Source: Nematopogon swammerdamellus (lineage: Eukaryota; Arthropoda; Insecta; Lepidoptera; Adelidae). From it: a stretch of 64,000 nucleotides of DNA. Every line of letters starts with the position of its first letter. Within the stretch, counting starts at the first letter, position 1. The stretch is from assembly GCA_946902875.1 (NCBI GenBank), contig OX336342.1, forward strand, positions 12,269,523 to 12,333,522, written 5' to 3'. Made by a program: the position numbers and the translations under genes. Under the pieces are notes generated by a model. The model did no database searches. It worked only from the letters and a program-made list of their open reading frames with translations, and was not told the origin of the DNA. Shown piece by piece: positions 34,587-47,900 of the stretch.

Positions 34587-37500
34587 GTAAATTTCTTTGT
34601 TATAAAATTACACAACGATCTGGATCTGGCTATTTCCTTCGAGGGATCTGGCCTTGATTGCGCCAAAGAGAGTGACAGAGTTACCTAGACATCTTTTTAG
34701 GTTCCCGTAACTAGTACGGAAGCCTATTACTAAGCCTAAAACGTCTGTCTGTCCGTCAGTCCGTCCGTCCGTCCGTCCGTCCATCCGGAGGCTGTATCTT
34801 TGGAAGCGTAATAGCTAGCCGCTTGAAATTTTCACAGAATATGTGTTATTTTGGCGGATATAACAACAAATAATAAAAAAGTGAAAAATACATGAAAAAG
34901 ACACTTTTCTTTTATGGGGACCCATACAAGAAAAGTGTATTTTCAACGTTTATGTTTTGTGGTGCGGAAGCCTCGGTGCGCGAGTCCGACTCGCACTTGG
35001 CTGGTTTTTTTTAATTATCTTTATGCAGTTTTCTTTCTCGTGGACGAACAAGTTGACACCGCTTACAGGTATTTATTGTAACGCTGGCCCTATTTCGCAA
35101 CACAGACCGCTAAATCCGTCACTCGTAAACATCGAATTTCAACTTGCAGGTCGTAATTTGTACTTTTATGGCTGGCTTTCACAACGAACCCGTAGGATTT
35201 CGTCAGAGGCAGCAGGGAAAAGTACTTTTTTGCTAATAAATCCCCAAAAGATTCCGCTACTATTTACTACGGTATGCGTATATACTATGCGTATGTACTA
35301 AAACTGAGTCACATTGAATAAGGTCCAGAAGAATTTAGAAGAACTCCTTATTTATTCTCTATGTCATTGTAATGTCTAAATAATTAGGTACTTGGACATT
35401 TGAGACCTAACTCTATGGCTTAACTCTCTATGACAGAAATCTGAGTACAAAAGAGAGACGAAGTGCGACGTTCTATAAAATTACATTTCTATTAGGCTCA
35501 TATACATAGGCAACACCCTCTGACGAAATTCAACAGGTTTCATTTGCTGAAGTAATTTTTTTTATGTAAATTTTATATACATGGCACACAAATATTATAC
35601 CACCCATTTTTTAAATAATATAAATTCATATGTTTTCGCCAGTATAGGTTTTGATATTATTATACAATGACGTATCATGTATTCTAAAATCTCTTTGTTA
35701 TTATACTAATAATTTTAAATGATCGTAAGCAGGTACAGTAGGACACCAGTTACAAAATACACATTCCATCTTGTATATAAAACCGGCCAAGTGCGAGTCG
35801 AACTCGCGCACCGAGGGTTCCGTGTCGCCATGTCATGGTCAGCGCCACTCACGCCATCTATGGCGTGTTTATGAAATGCTACATATTAGTTAAAATTCAT
35901 GATCAGTTAGAATGCTTCATATTCATTTCGTTAGATGGCGCGCATACACTTTTAGTTTCTTCTATGGGAACCCCGTGAATTTTTGACTTTTTCTTATTTT
36001 TATTATTTGTTGTTATATCGGCCATAATAAAATAACACATACCTATTCTGTGAAAATTTCAACGGGCTACCTATTACGGTTCAAGAGATACAGCCCTCGG
36101 ACAGACAGACAGACAGACGGCGTAGGCTTAGTAATAGGGTCCCGTACCGGATACGGAACCCTAAAAATAAAAAACAACGAATCGTAGAAGCCATTTATAA
36201 CAAAAATAAAGTACTTTTATGTTTCTTCGCGTTACTCGTAGATCTCTCGTGTCTTTGAAATCCTACTTGAAATCACATTTCGTTCAGTCATACATAACGA
36301 CTCGGGTTTGAAGAAAAAGGACTAATGCAACCTTTGACTTTGCCTAGATATACTTATCTTTAATAATGTGTTTTAGTAATTCATTATAATTATATACTTA
36401 CACAAAGGCTGTTTAAGGAACACATTACCTATCTAATACAGTACAGCGTGATTCGACCCTTTTCGTGATTGGCCGATTGGGTAATTTCATTAGCCTGCGT
36501 ATTTTCCACACTTTTCCCTAAAAATACGATTTTTTACGCCATCAAAAGGATCAGGAAGCGCCGACTCCAAATCGTCTTTCTTAATCCGCTTTTAATGAAA
36601 TTATTTCCTTTTTCCTTCATTCGAAAGCTGTTTTCTCGTATAATCGCTTTGCGTTTGTTTTTATTTTTATTCGAGCAAGCTGTACAGTACTACGAGTACG
36701 TAGATTTAATTTACTCAAACAATTTGATCATAATAGCAAGTGTTAATTGAAAAACGTAAACATTCCGATAATTTCAATACTATACAAATTACTTGGCTAA
36801 AGGCTGTGGCATCGCTAGACTAAGTCTGTATCGCTAGACTAGGTCTGTGTCGCTAGACTAGGTCTCCTGTGTCGCTAGACTATGTCTGTGTCGCTAGACT
36901 AGGTCTGTGTCGCTAGACTAGGTCTGTGTCGCTAGACTAGGTCTGTGTCGCTAGACTGGTCTGTGTCACTAGGCTGGGTCTCCTGTGTCGCTAGACTAGG
37001 TCTGTGTCGATAGACTAGGACTCCGGTGTCACTAGATTAGGTCTCCTGTGTCGCTAGACTAGGTCTGTGTCGCTAGACTAGGTCTCCTGTGTCGCTAGAC
37101 TAGGTCTGTGTCGCTAGACTAGGTCTCCTGTGTCGCTAGACTATGTCTGTGTCGCTAGACTAGGTCTGTGTCGCTAGACTAGGTCTCCTGTGTCGCTAGA
37201 CTAGGTCTGTGTCGCTAGACTAGGTCTCCTGTGTCGCTAGACTATGTCTGTGTCGCTAGACTAGGTCTGTGTCGCTAGACTAGGTTTGTGTCGCTAGGCT
37301 GGGTCTCCTGTGTCGCTAGACTAGGTCTGTGTCGATAGACTAGGACTCCTGTGTCACTAGATTAGGTCTCCTGTGTCGCTAGAATAGGTCTGTGTCGCTA
37401 GACTAGGTCTCCTGTGTCGCTAGACTAGGTCTGTGTCGATAGACTAGGACTCCTGTGTCGCTAGACTATGTCTGTGTCGCTAGACTAGGTCTGTGTCGCT

Positions 37501-40500
37501 AGACTAGGTCTCCTGTGTCGCTAAACTAGGTCTGTGTCGCTAGACTAGGTCTCCTGTGTCGCTAGACTAGGTCTGTGTCGATAGACTAGGACTCCTGTGT
37601 CGCTAGACTAGGTCTCCTGTGTCGCTAGACTAGGTCTGTGTCGCTAGACTAAGTACATAATTTATGCTCAAATTCAGAACAACAATGAGTCCTTAATACG
37701 GACCAATAATTTATTCCAGTGAATATTTTTGCCCACTAATATTCAAAATCGTCAAACAATATTTAATTTTATAATTTGTCTTTTCTACGAAAAGCACAAG
37801 AATTTGCTAAGCCTCAGGACAAGAGTGTCACGTGACAAAAGCTCTGTCTGTGACAGTGAACGTTTCGAGAATGGAATTTAAATTTAAAATATAAAGGATT
37901 ATGATGCGCTCCGTCAGTTCCGGCAGCAGCGGCGTTTCCGGTGACGCCCTCAGTCGCCATGTTTAATCTTGCTGAATGACAAGTAGGTACAATAACGGGG
38001 ATCAAAGCTAACCTTTATGCCTTTGATTGTGTGTGACATTTATAGAGTCGATTATTATTCCGTTCAGTTTTTGTATTTTTTTTTAATCAAGTTAACGTAA
38101 GGTTTTCAAGAACGCATTTACAAATTAAGAAACCTTTGTATGAAATAATGACCTTTTAATTTAGGGGTGTAGGAATCATTAGTAGAAATAATATAATAAA
38201 TGTAGGTTAAATTCCGAATAACTACATAATTAAGTACTTTTCTACTTTCTAAGTAGTATTTATCCAGAGAAATATGTGTTATTTAACTACTTTAAAATTT
38301 TGTGAATGTTAATTATTAGTTATATGGATTTAACTCTTAATTTCATATTTTTCCTTTAATTTGCAAGACATTTTGATGATAGATAGATAACGCAGTAAAA
38401 TTATTTGCACAGGCCAAAATTATACCTAAATACTTAAGGCAGAAGCCCCGTTGCAACGATAAATGACTTGTTTTTCCCTTGCTTAAAATGAACACATTCT
38501 CTACAAATAGCATCATTCATTATTACATAGAAAGAGGTTGATCCATTCAGTCGCAACATCGCCTCCTAATTTGCAGGCTCAACCTGGCCTTGCTTTTACA
38601 AATGCGACCCTCACACTCACATCCACTTGCTCACTTATGCTAACGAGGATTTAATATATCTCAGAGACCACCCCCACGAAACTCAACGACGGGATAACGA
38701 GGTCACATCATTCCTTGATGGCAGTGCAATAAAAAATACTAGGATTAATAAGTTAGGGCGCAATACAACACCATGTACAGACGCAACTCAAACTTCTGTT
38801 CAAATTACTTTCATCGTGCACTTATCTTCAATATTTGAATTGACCACGTGCACGTCACTGTCGCAAAGATAAATGCAAGAGGTGATTTGCACAACACAAA
38901 AACTTGTGCTGGCTAAAACCTTTTTTTATTCATTTAGGACATCAACTTCAAAAACAATTGTACATAAATGAAACAAATACTTAAATATTATGTAAATATA
39001 AATTCGTCAAAACAGACACAACATTTCACAGAAAATAAAAAAGCGTTGTTCGCACACAGGGTTCCGTAGCCATCTTCTACTTGTGATCACCGCAGCCCCT
39101 GCCTCCCCGCACCACCGCGCCGCAGTGATAAACAACTACGTTCAGAAGAATGCGATTTTGTCTATAAGTATATAACCATTTTAGATACAACCTTTAAAAT
39201 AGTTTTCATGCCGTAAGCGCTTAATGAACTACTTAAATAATTTTTTTTAGATTTATTGTGCTTATCGTTAATTATTATCGTCTCGGATAAATGAAATATG
39301 ATATATTATTAAATATTATATATATATAATATATTTCAACCTATAACTTTTAATAATATAAAACTTTTTTTTTTCATATCTAAACGAATACAGGTCGACC
39401 TATTAGAAAATTTGATATCTGCTGCCTCTATTAATTATAGCTGGACGCCTGACTTTGCCTATCTCTACTACTACCGGAAATCTATAAACATTTTAAAGTT
39501 TCAAGAAAATCGCTCAAGCCGTTTGGAAGCTACAGGCTGTGACAGACAGACGGACTGACGGACGGATACAAGGACTAAAAGTTACTGAGGTTTTCCCATG
39601 CTCCTCCTGCCAGACCCGGGAGCTACGATGCCACAGACAGACACACCCATACACCCGTACACACACACACACACGTTAAACGTATTAACACCCCTCTTTT
39701 TTCGTCGGGGGGTTAAAAAGGAATTCCTCTTCCACAGGAGTGAAGATTAAGTCAACGACCACAGCGGGGAACACCGCAACAGGAACGGAAGCGGCCTCGC
39801 GCCGGAACACACTACTCGACGACGCGGACGATCTTCAGCGACAACTTGACAACGAGGCCAGGGAACGTTTCCGGCAACATGTATGAACACCAACCTATAG
39901 ATCCTTATGCCTTATGTATGTATGATGCTAGAAAATAAGCGTGTGACTAACTTATGCAGTTCACGGATATACTTGTACATCGCAGCAACCACGCACGGTG
40001 CAATGTTTTACGTGCGTGTCGCCAACAAAAGTTTGAAACCCCCGACGAAAAAAGAGGGGTATTATGAGTTTAACGTGTGTGTGTATCTGTGGGTGTATAT
40101 GTTTAAGGGTGTGTCTGACTGCCATCATAGCTCCTAAACGAATGGACCGATTTGGATGTGGTTTTTTTTTTATTAGAAAGCTGGTTTAATCGGGATGGCT
40201 GTTAGCTATGTTTGTAGTCAAGTAATTAAGTAATTAAAAATTTCATTATCTCCAAAAGTGGACCGATTTGCATGCGGTTTTTTTAAAAAAGCTTGAAATA
40301 AAAGTTTAATTACAAATTCAAAAACCCCCGAACCTTAAAAGTCAAAAATAATTTCCTACTTAAAGGAGTCGGGGAACCGCTAAGTAAATAAAATATAAAA
40401 ACTCAGTGCTGCGCAACGAATTAAAATTATCGGGAAATGGCATACAACGCACCGAATTGAGGCGCGCTATTTGTGAGCATTCAGCACACTCTCCAATCGT

Positions 40501-43500
40501 TGTCTCCCTTATACGTATCAAATTTTCATTTAACCGTCTTACTCTATCGACGTTCACAGAGCGGAAACGTAACGTGATGTATGAGGCGCTCGCGCACTTA
40601 CGCTGTTTTAAATATTGGCAAATATAGAAGAACTCAAATCGCACCTTTCTACCGGTAAAATGTATAACGAGGGCCTGTCCAGAAAGTAGAATGTCGTTGG
40701 TGCTGCGCGGAAATTTACTTAGTGGTCCCCTGACTCCTTAGTAAGTAAGCGGAAATTATTTTTGACTTTTTAAGGGTCGGTTTTTTTTACAACTAGTGTA
40801 GTAGTATCTGACTGGTTTTAAAATTAATGACATATCTACTAATCTGGTATTTAGTATTATTTATTTATTTACACTTACTGTGCTATTATAAAAATACCTA
40901 TAATCATATACAATCGGCTCACGGAACGCCAATTATTTGTATACATATCACTTCACTTATGGTAAATAGAGAAACAAACAAAAACATTCCTTCCCTTCTT
41001 ACCTTACTAGGTGGTAGGGTTTATCCCGTCCGGGTTGATACCACCGTACTGAATGAAACGGCGTCGGTCGAAACGGCTATGTAAATAGTTCGTGTTTTCC
41101 GTCCAGTTCAGAGTAGCCGACATGAAATGAAGGGAAGCACTGACATAGCACCTAGTTCACCCGGTGTTATGGTCTGACATCACGGATGTTGTAGGTGATG
41201 TAGCCAATCGTGTCAGTTTCCATAAAAAAAAATAACATAAAAAGTGTGGACTATGTCCAATGTCCATACGCTGAGTGTTTCGTACCAATTCCATACTTAC
41301 TAAAATTATTATTGAACATATTAATGAAAAATAATAATTTAACGTTATAGTAAAGTAATCAACGTTTCAGCAATAGAAGATTCATTTGCGTAGAACGTTT
41401 TAATAATTAAAACATGTCGCTCAAGTGTTAAAACGCACTATAACGAATTTAGTCAAATATGGCGCCAAATGAAAACGCCACGGCGGCGCGGCGGCAGCAG
41501 AAAAAATATTCATAAGTACCTCTAAGTTGGTCCCTCTGTGTAAAATACGTACCTAATACCTATGTAGTCGCAAGAATATTAATGTGAGAATTGCCTATTG
41601 AGCTATTGCCTATTGCCTATTGAGTGCAGGTGTAGACGTCTGGATTTTGTAACCGCAAGGTTGGTATCTCTGGACGTCTATAAACAAAACGTAAATCAAT
41701 AAAATGATAGTAAGAAGGTGCCTATGGCGTGCTCACGCCTAAATTTATTCTTAAGTACAGCAAAACAGATCAACATCGTCCCTTATATCGTTTAATAAGT
41801 GACCAGCACGGTACGGGCGTTTCTATTGTATTGTATTGTTTATTGATCATTCATATGGCAGTTAGACTGCGCTCGAACTTGTCAAAATTTGTTTACACCT
41901 CCAATTAAGAAATAAACATGAAAATATATTACTTAGTTTTCACACGTACCGGCTCTGTCATTAATTTTCACAAAGGGCTAGAACAAAAAAAAACACAGTA
42001 TTGATCCATTTCAAGCGGCCCCCGAAATTAAATGTCACCCGGTCAATTGGATCGACCCCGATTCCCGAAAAAGCCAACGTCGTATAAGGTAGCGCTTACA
42101 TTTCTATCGATACAGCGTAAGTAACGACCTCTAACCTGTGTGAATTGAGATTAAACTGCCACCTGTGTAAACCGGAGTAAGTGAAATATAGGGTAAGTCC
42201 GCGTGTTGTTAGTATAGAGGTAACGGACGCCCCGAGCGGGTCGGCTAAGATTTTGGAGAGAAAATGTCCCGCCGCCGCCGCCCGTCCCGCAGCGAAGCGA
42301 GCCCCAGGGATCCGGTCACAGTTACGAAATATCAAGGCCGAGACTGAAATCCCGCCCCTAGTTTACGATGGCGCAGATCCTGAAATTACCGCAAAAGGTC
42401 TAGGTATAGCAGAACTGCCGGCTAGTTTTTGTTGGGTAGAACGAAACGATACGTGACGCATGCACGTACACTTCGCACGTCCTAGCCTTGCCGTCACCTC
42501 CGCGCCGCCCCGCCGCGCCGCTCCGCACCGCTAGGTCTAGCTAGCATGCCCGTGCGCCGCCGCTGATTTTAGTTTTTTATTTTTTTAATACATTACGTGT
42601 GTAGTATGCAAGATGAAGATTGGAGCAGGTTAAACTTCTCGTAAATGTATTTTTATGATAGATCGCACATCTGTAGTAGACATTTGGCCACGATTCATGT
42701 TGTCAGTTAATTTCGTCGTATTTTGCCGAACTGAGATATTATGTACCTACTTTATTTCTCGTTGTGAAAAATATCAGTTTACTAACATAGCGTTTCGTCG
42801 CGCCGCGCGCCTTCGTCGTCGCGTCATCGCCTCGTCGTCGCTCGTTCATTTAATGGCGCTGGTACCAAGGTGGAATAATACATTTCATACGATTCGAAAG
42901 TTAATGTTGGAGCAAGGCGTGTTAATGACCATTTTACGCATGCCAATCGATGATCTAACTAAACCGACTCCACCTCCCGCTAGAATTTCTCAAAATAGAA
43001 AATAAAAACAAAATAATGTAGTTCAATGTTTAATACAGATGAACTAAGTATGACTGACAGACAGCGCACTAGAATTAACCTTTGACCTTTTCATTATATA
43101 TTCATGTGCGGGAAGTAATTTTTCGCAGAACTGAAACTCTTTACATAAAAGTTCTGAACGAAATTCAAGTAGATATTAGTGAATTTGTCTTGCGACCTAT
43201 CTAATGTTAATGTAGAATTTTAGTATAGGTTTATAATTCGTTTCCCTAGAGACAATAATTATGAACTTTTGAAGAGAATATTTGGAAATTAATGTTACAG
43301 AGTCCGAAGCATCGGGGACCTACTGACAAATATTTTCCTCTCAAATTTAATACAGTACAAGCAATTGTTTATTCTAAACGTTAGCGGGTAGTGCGTCGAC
43401 GGAGGGCGGTGCTCGGCGCAGTCCCTCCGGCTTGTTGAAATTAATTATTCCTCATTACGGCGGAAATCTCGACTCCACTCGACTCGGTCTCGAGTTGGTC

Positions 43501-44945
43501 CATTACGCGGGGCAGCAGGCGGCCGCTCGCCAGAGTGGATCATTTCGTAGATAAAATTGGGCCTTCTTGCACAATAGGGGCATTCGGAATATAGTGTAAA
43601 ATGATAGGAAATTATTAATTTGAGTTAACCCAACTGCGGAAAGTTATGGAGGATATCGCTTTTTTCAGGATAGAGATCATAGATGAGTCTTGACGACTTG
43701 AGAGTAATTAGCAACTACGTACTTATATTTCACAATATACGACTCTAAAACATCCGAAGGTTTTAGGCAAGCAATAAACTATTATAAACGTAAGCATACA
43801 CACATACATACATACATACCACACGCTGTATCCGGACAATTTGGGGTAAGCAAAGTAATCGGTATTGTGCTGCACTCTTGTAAATTATAGCACAACACCA
43901 ATAACCACCTTTAGCAAAGTATTAGGACAAGATAACTATCAAGCAGCAACTAAAGCACAAAGACCCACCTGCTACAAGACTGGAAGGACCGTGCCAAGGT
44001 GAGAGGTGGGTGGGTAGCCTGTTGCCCTTATGCACAACATCTTGTCGTTATGACGCCTTCTTTTTATATGTAATCCGGTATAGGTGGCTGAGTCGGAGGG
44101 GCCAAAGCACATGCTCCGACCAGCAAATATCACTTCCGAGAAGGTGAATCCGGCCATACCGGAGACTTCCCTGGATTGCTGGCTATACTGGACTAGAGGA
44201 GAACACAACCGAGGCTGCTATGCGGCCATCTTACTTACATCCAGTACGGTGGTAACAACCCAGTCGGCTACAATTTGAGCCTACCACCTAGTAAGGGGCA
44301 AGGGGCAAGTTCGGAACCGGTGTAAAACTGTAGGTCCCTTGACCTAGTTTTACACCGGTTCCGAACGGTGAAGCAGCAGGTGTAGGTATACGCACGTAAT
44401 TTATGACATGCACGGAGAGAGATGTTGTGAGCATTGAATCAGAAAATAACCCCTCTAATGTAATTTTTAACGCACGCAAACGGACTGAAAGGCTGGAGTA
44501 ACCTAACAATGAAATCAAATTTCTACAACGTTTGTAAAAATGCGATGCCATCACCGCTAGTCGCCACAACCCCGCGCGCGCGCGCGGTCTCGACGTGCTT
44601 AGTTCTCTGCCGCAACAAACGTGGATTTATTCGCAAAGTTTCAGCGGGTAATATTTCGCGCAGTTATTATTGGTGTACGGTTTTTGTTACATCTCTTTTT
44701 CGTATCGTTATTTCTAGACGGATTAATCGACTTTTGCTATTATGTTAATCACTCATCAATATCAACGTCTTATTTCTAAGAGAGGCGGGGATGGGGGGGG
44801 GGGGGGGGTCATAGGTTTTATGACACCCCCCCCCCCCCCCCTCCACGCCCCCAAAAGTTACGATGTCCCACTAAAATGTAAGAAATGCATTATGGAACCC
44901 TCTCTCACCCTCCTCACCCTAACGTTGTACACACCATATGATGTC

Positions 44946-44980
<35 letters not shown>

Positions 44981-47900
44981 TAAAATGTATTTACAATAAA
45001 TAGTAATATAATAATAAAGTATCTACAGTAACTATTTATTTATTTTCATGAGCCTTAACATACGTGAGATAATTTTAGGCTGCGAAAATCTTTGAGCGCT
45101 TGGGGGCTGCCGGACCTTCTTCGTTGTCGTCGTCATAGTCGTGGTCCATGGACACGTCCTCCTCATGCACCTTTAGGGAATGAGGAAGGGGGAGGTCAGT
45201 GGGTTCTTCACTCTCGTCATCAGTGTCGAATTCCTTGGTGCATGCTGTAGAGCACAACAGACCAGCCTTTTTACAGCTGCAGCCTGAAGTAGCACAACCA
45301 GTCGTGCACTTGCAGCTGAGCAGCTGTTCTGGGGCAGCGTCCATCGTTGTGGTGATTGGAACCACACCTTTAAATAAAATTAATAAATTAATGCATTTTA
45401 TGTTGTAGAATGAATAGTGGCACCGTTTAGAGAATGAAAATGTACTACAGATACATATGTATGTATACAGTATGACACAGGCATTGATAAAGAGCATAAA
45501 AATACTCACCACGTTTGGTAAGCTTCCATCCCCATGCAGAAGGCAACTTCTGATGGCTCCCTTGGCTTCCCATCCACGCCTGGACTTCCAAGTACGTCCT
45601 GAATCCTTCAAGCCCGGAACCTTCGTCATAGCTGGCAGAAAATCCCAACGTAGCAAGGAGGTTCAGAAGAAGCTTGGATCCAAACTTTTTGTAACAGAAT
45701 GTTACAACCCCAATTATAATGGATGACAAGAATAATCTTGGTCGAAGAGCTATCATTATGGCATGTGCCAGCGCAAGACACTTCTTCTTCCATGGCTCCA
45801 ATGAACCCCGTTTGTTCGTCAATATGATAGTGTGCAACAGGAGAGCTCATGAAAATAAATAAAAAATAGTTACTGTACATACTTTATTATTATATTACTA
45901 TTTATTGTAAATACATTTTAAAATGTAAACAAATTTTAGGAAATTTAATGCTCCCCAACTTTGTCATGCAATGTGGTCAACAAAATATCCTTAGTTTAAG
46001 AGATATAGGCGAAAAGCTGAAAAAAGTCAGAAAAAATTTGAGGTTTTTGCCCACCCCCAAGTTAGCACAGGATCCTCGAGGTCGAAAACTTAGAATAGTA
46101 TTTCTAGTGTACCCAAACAGTCTGTAAAAGTTTCATTAACTTCGGAATAATTTCCAGCTACCCCACCTTTTTTCGACATGTCGACTGGACTAATACTGCG
46201 TTTGTAGACTCTACGTTTGATACTAAAACTAAATTGACGATTTTTAGAAATCTTTCCTGTATGTATGTATTTACCTCCATAACTCTTAAACAGATCATCC
46301 GAATTCGATTAAACTTAGTACAAGCACATTTAACTATACGAGACACAGGATAGGCTAAATAAAATTATTTTCCGGTTACGCTAAGATGTGGCTCTCATAC
46401 AAACCGAATAACGCAGAAACGCAGCTCGGCCTTCTTTCTTACTTAATTACTTACTTACTTTCCTCTTTTTAAATATGAATTTCAAAAGAGCGAAGCCGCG
46501 AGCAAAAGCTAGTTACAAATAAATACAGACAAAAGCAAAGCTCAGAATTGAATTATCTCAATTAATTAAACTTATTATTTAGTTTGGCGAAATGTTTGGT
46601 ATCTATTTTATGGAAACTGACACAGTGGCTACGTCACCTACAACATTCATTGATGTCAGCACTTAACACCTGGTTAACTAGGTGCCACGTCAGTGCTTCC
46701 CTTTGGTCGTACCGGCTACACTGAACTGGACGAAAAACATTAACATTAAATGGGCCGTTTTGGCCGACCTTTCATTCAGTGCGGCAGTACGAACCCGACT
46801 GTGTTAAACCCTACCACCTAGTAAGGTAAGAAGAAAGAGACCTACAGTTTTACGTGGAATCCGAACCACAGTCAGCCTCCAACTGTCGTACCAATCCTGT
46901 CTGTCACCCATCCAAGTTCCGACCGGGCCCGGGTGTGCTTATGATACGAACGGCAGTCGACCGATCGCTCCACTGAGCTACCGAGGCTGAAACTTACGTA
47001 CTTAGTCCAAACATAATTTCATTTTTAGCCAAAAACGCCGTGGATACTTCATTTAGCCGGCAAGCCTTCGACGCTCGCTCGCGCGGCACGCGGGGCCGTC
47101 TTCAGGAAGACTACACAGGAGGTATACACATTATATAAGGTGTATCACAAAGTTTATTTATGATAATATCCTCAGATCTGAGATAATACCTCTCCAAAAC
47201 CGACGCCCTAGGTCAATTAGGAGATCAAACCTATTTAGAGTTGATTATGTAAATCCTTTGTCTCGAGCGCCTGAATCCGAATAATTGTTTACAAGCCAAG
47301 GATGAAATTGAGACTCAAAATCATATTATAACGTGAACGGTAGATTTAATTGAGTAATATGATATGAAATGAGTTATAAGTTGATCGAGACTGCTTGAAG
47401 AAGCGGTAGAATATGTCACCCCGCGTCGCAAGCACCCGAGTACTGGAACTGCATCCTTTAACAATATATACAGGGTGTTCGGCACATCGATCGACAATTT
47501 TTTTTTGTAGATAAGTGATTGGAATATAAATGTACATAGAGATGGTGTACAATCAACATATTCGAGTTCAGTTGACAGAATGTTTTTATATTGTGTGTGT
47601 ATACAGGATGTTCGGCACATCGACCGACAATTTTTTTTTGTAGGTAAGTGGGGTCATTTGCAATGTTTTGACCACAGAGCATGAAATGCGCGCGCCCGCC
47701 CCTACTAGAGGCGCCGTGAGCGCGATTTCTCTACAACGGCGTTGAAGCCTGTGGGCGTGGCCTGTGACTTACATATGTGTGTTGTGCGTGTGCATTTGTT
47801 TTGTGCGTGTGCCTAACTTGCTTCTCTTTGTGTGTAGTGTCGATACTAGCACACACACACACATACGTAGCGCTAGCAGCTCAGCGTACGGTTGTTGGGT

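Noticed and set aside
36810..37653. A CRISPR array
   Set aside because: Units of 19-22 bp follow each other with no unique spacers, and the host is an insect.
38560..38650. An extra exon in intron 1 after the acceptor-like TAATTTGCAG
   Set aside because: Exons 1 and 2 already join in phase, and no donor with open phase follows.
42181..43005. Two plus frames of 91 and 116 codons
   Set aside because: No recognisable domain and no splice-compatible place in the carbonic-anhydrase-like gene, which is already in phase without them.
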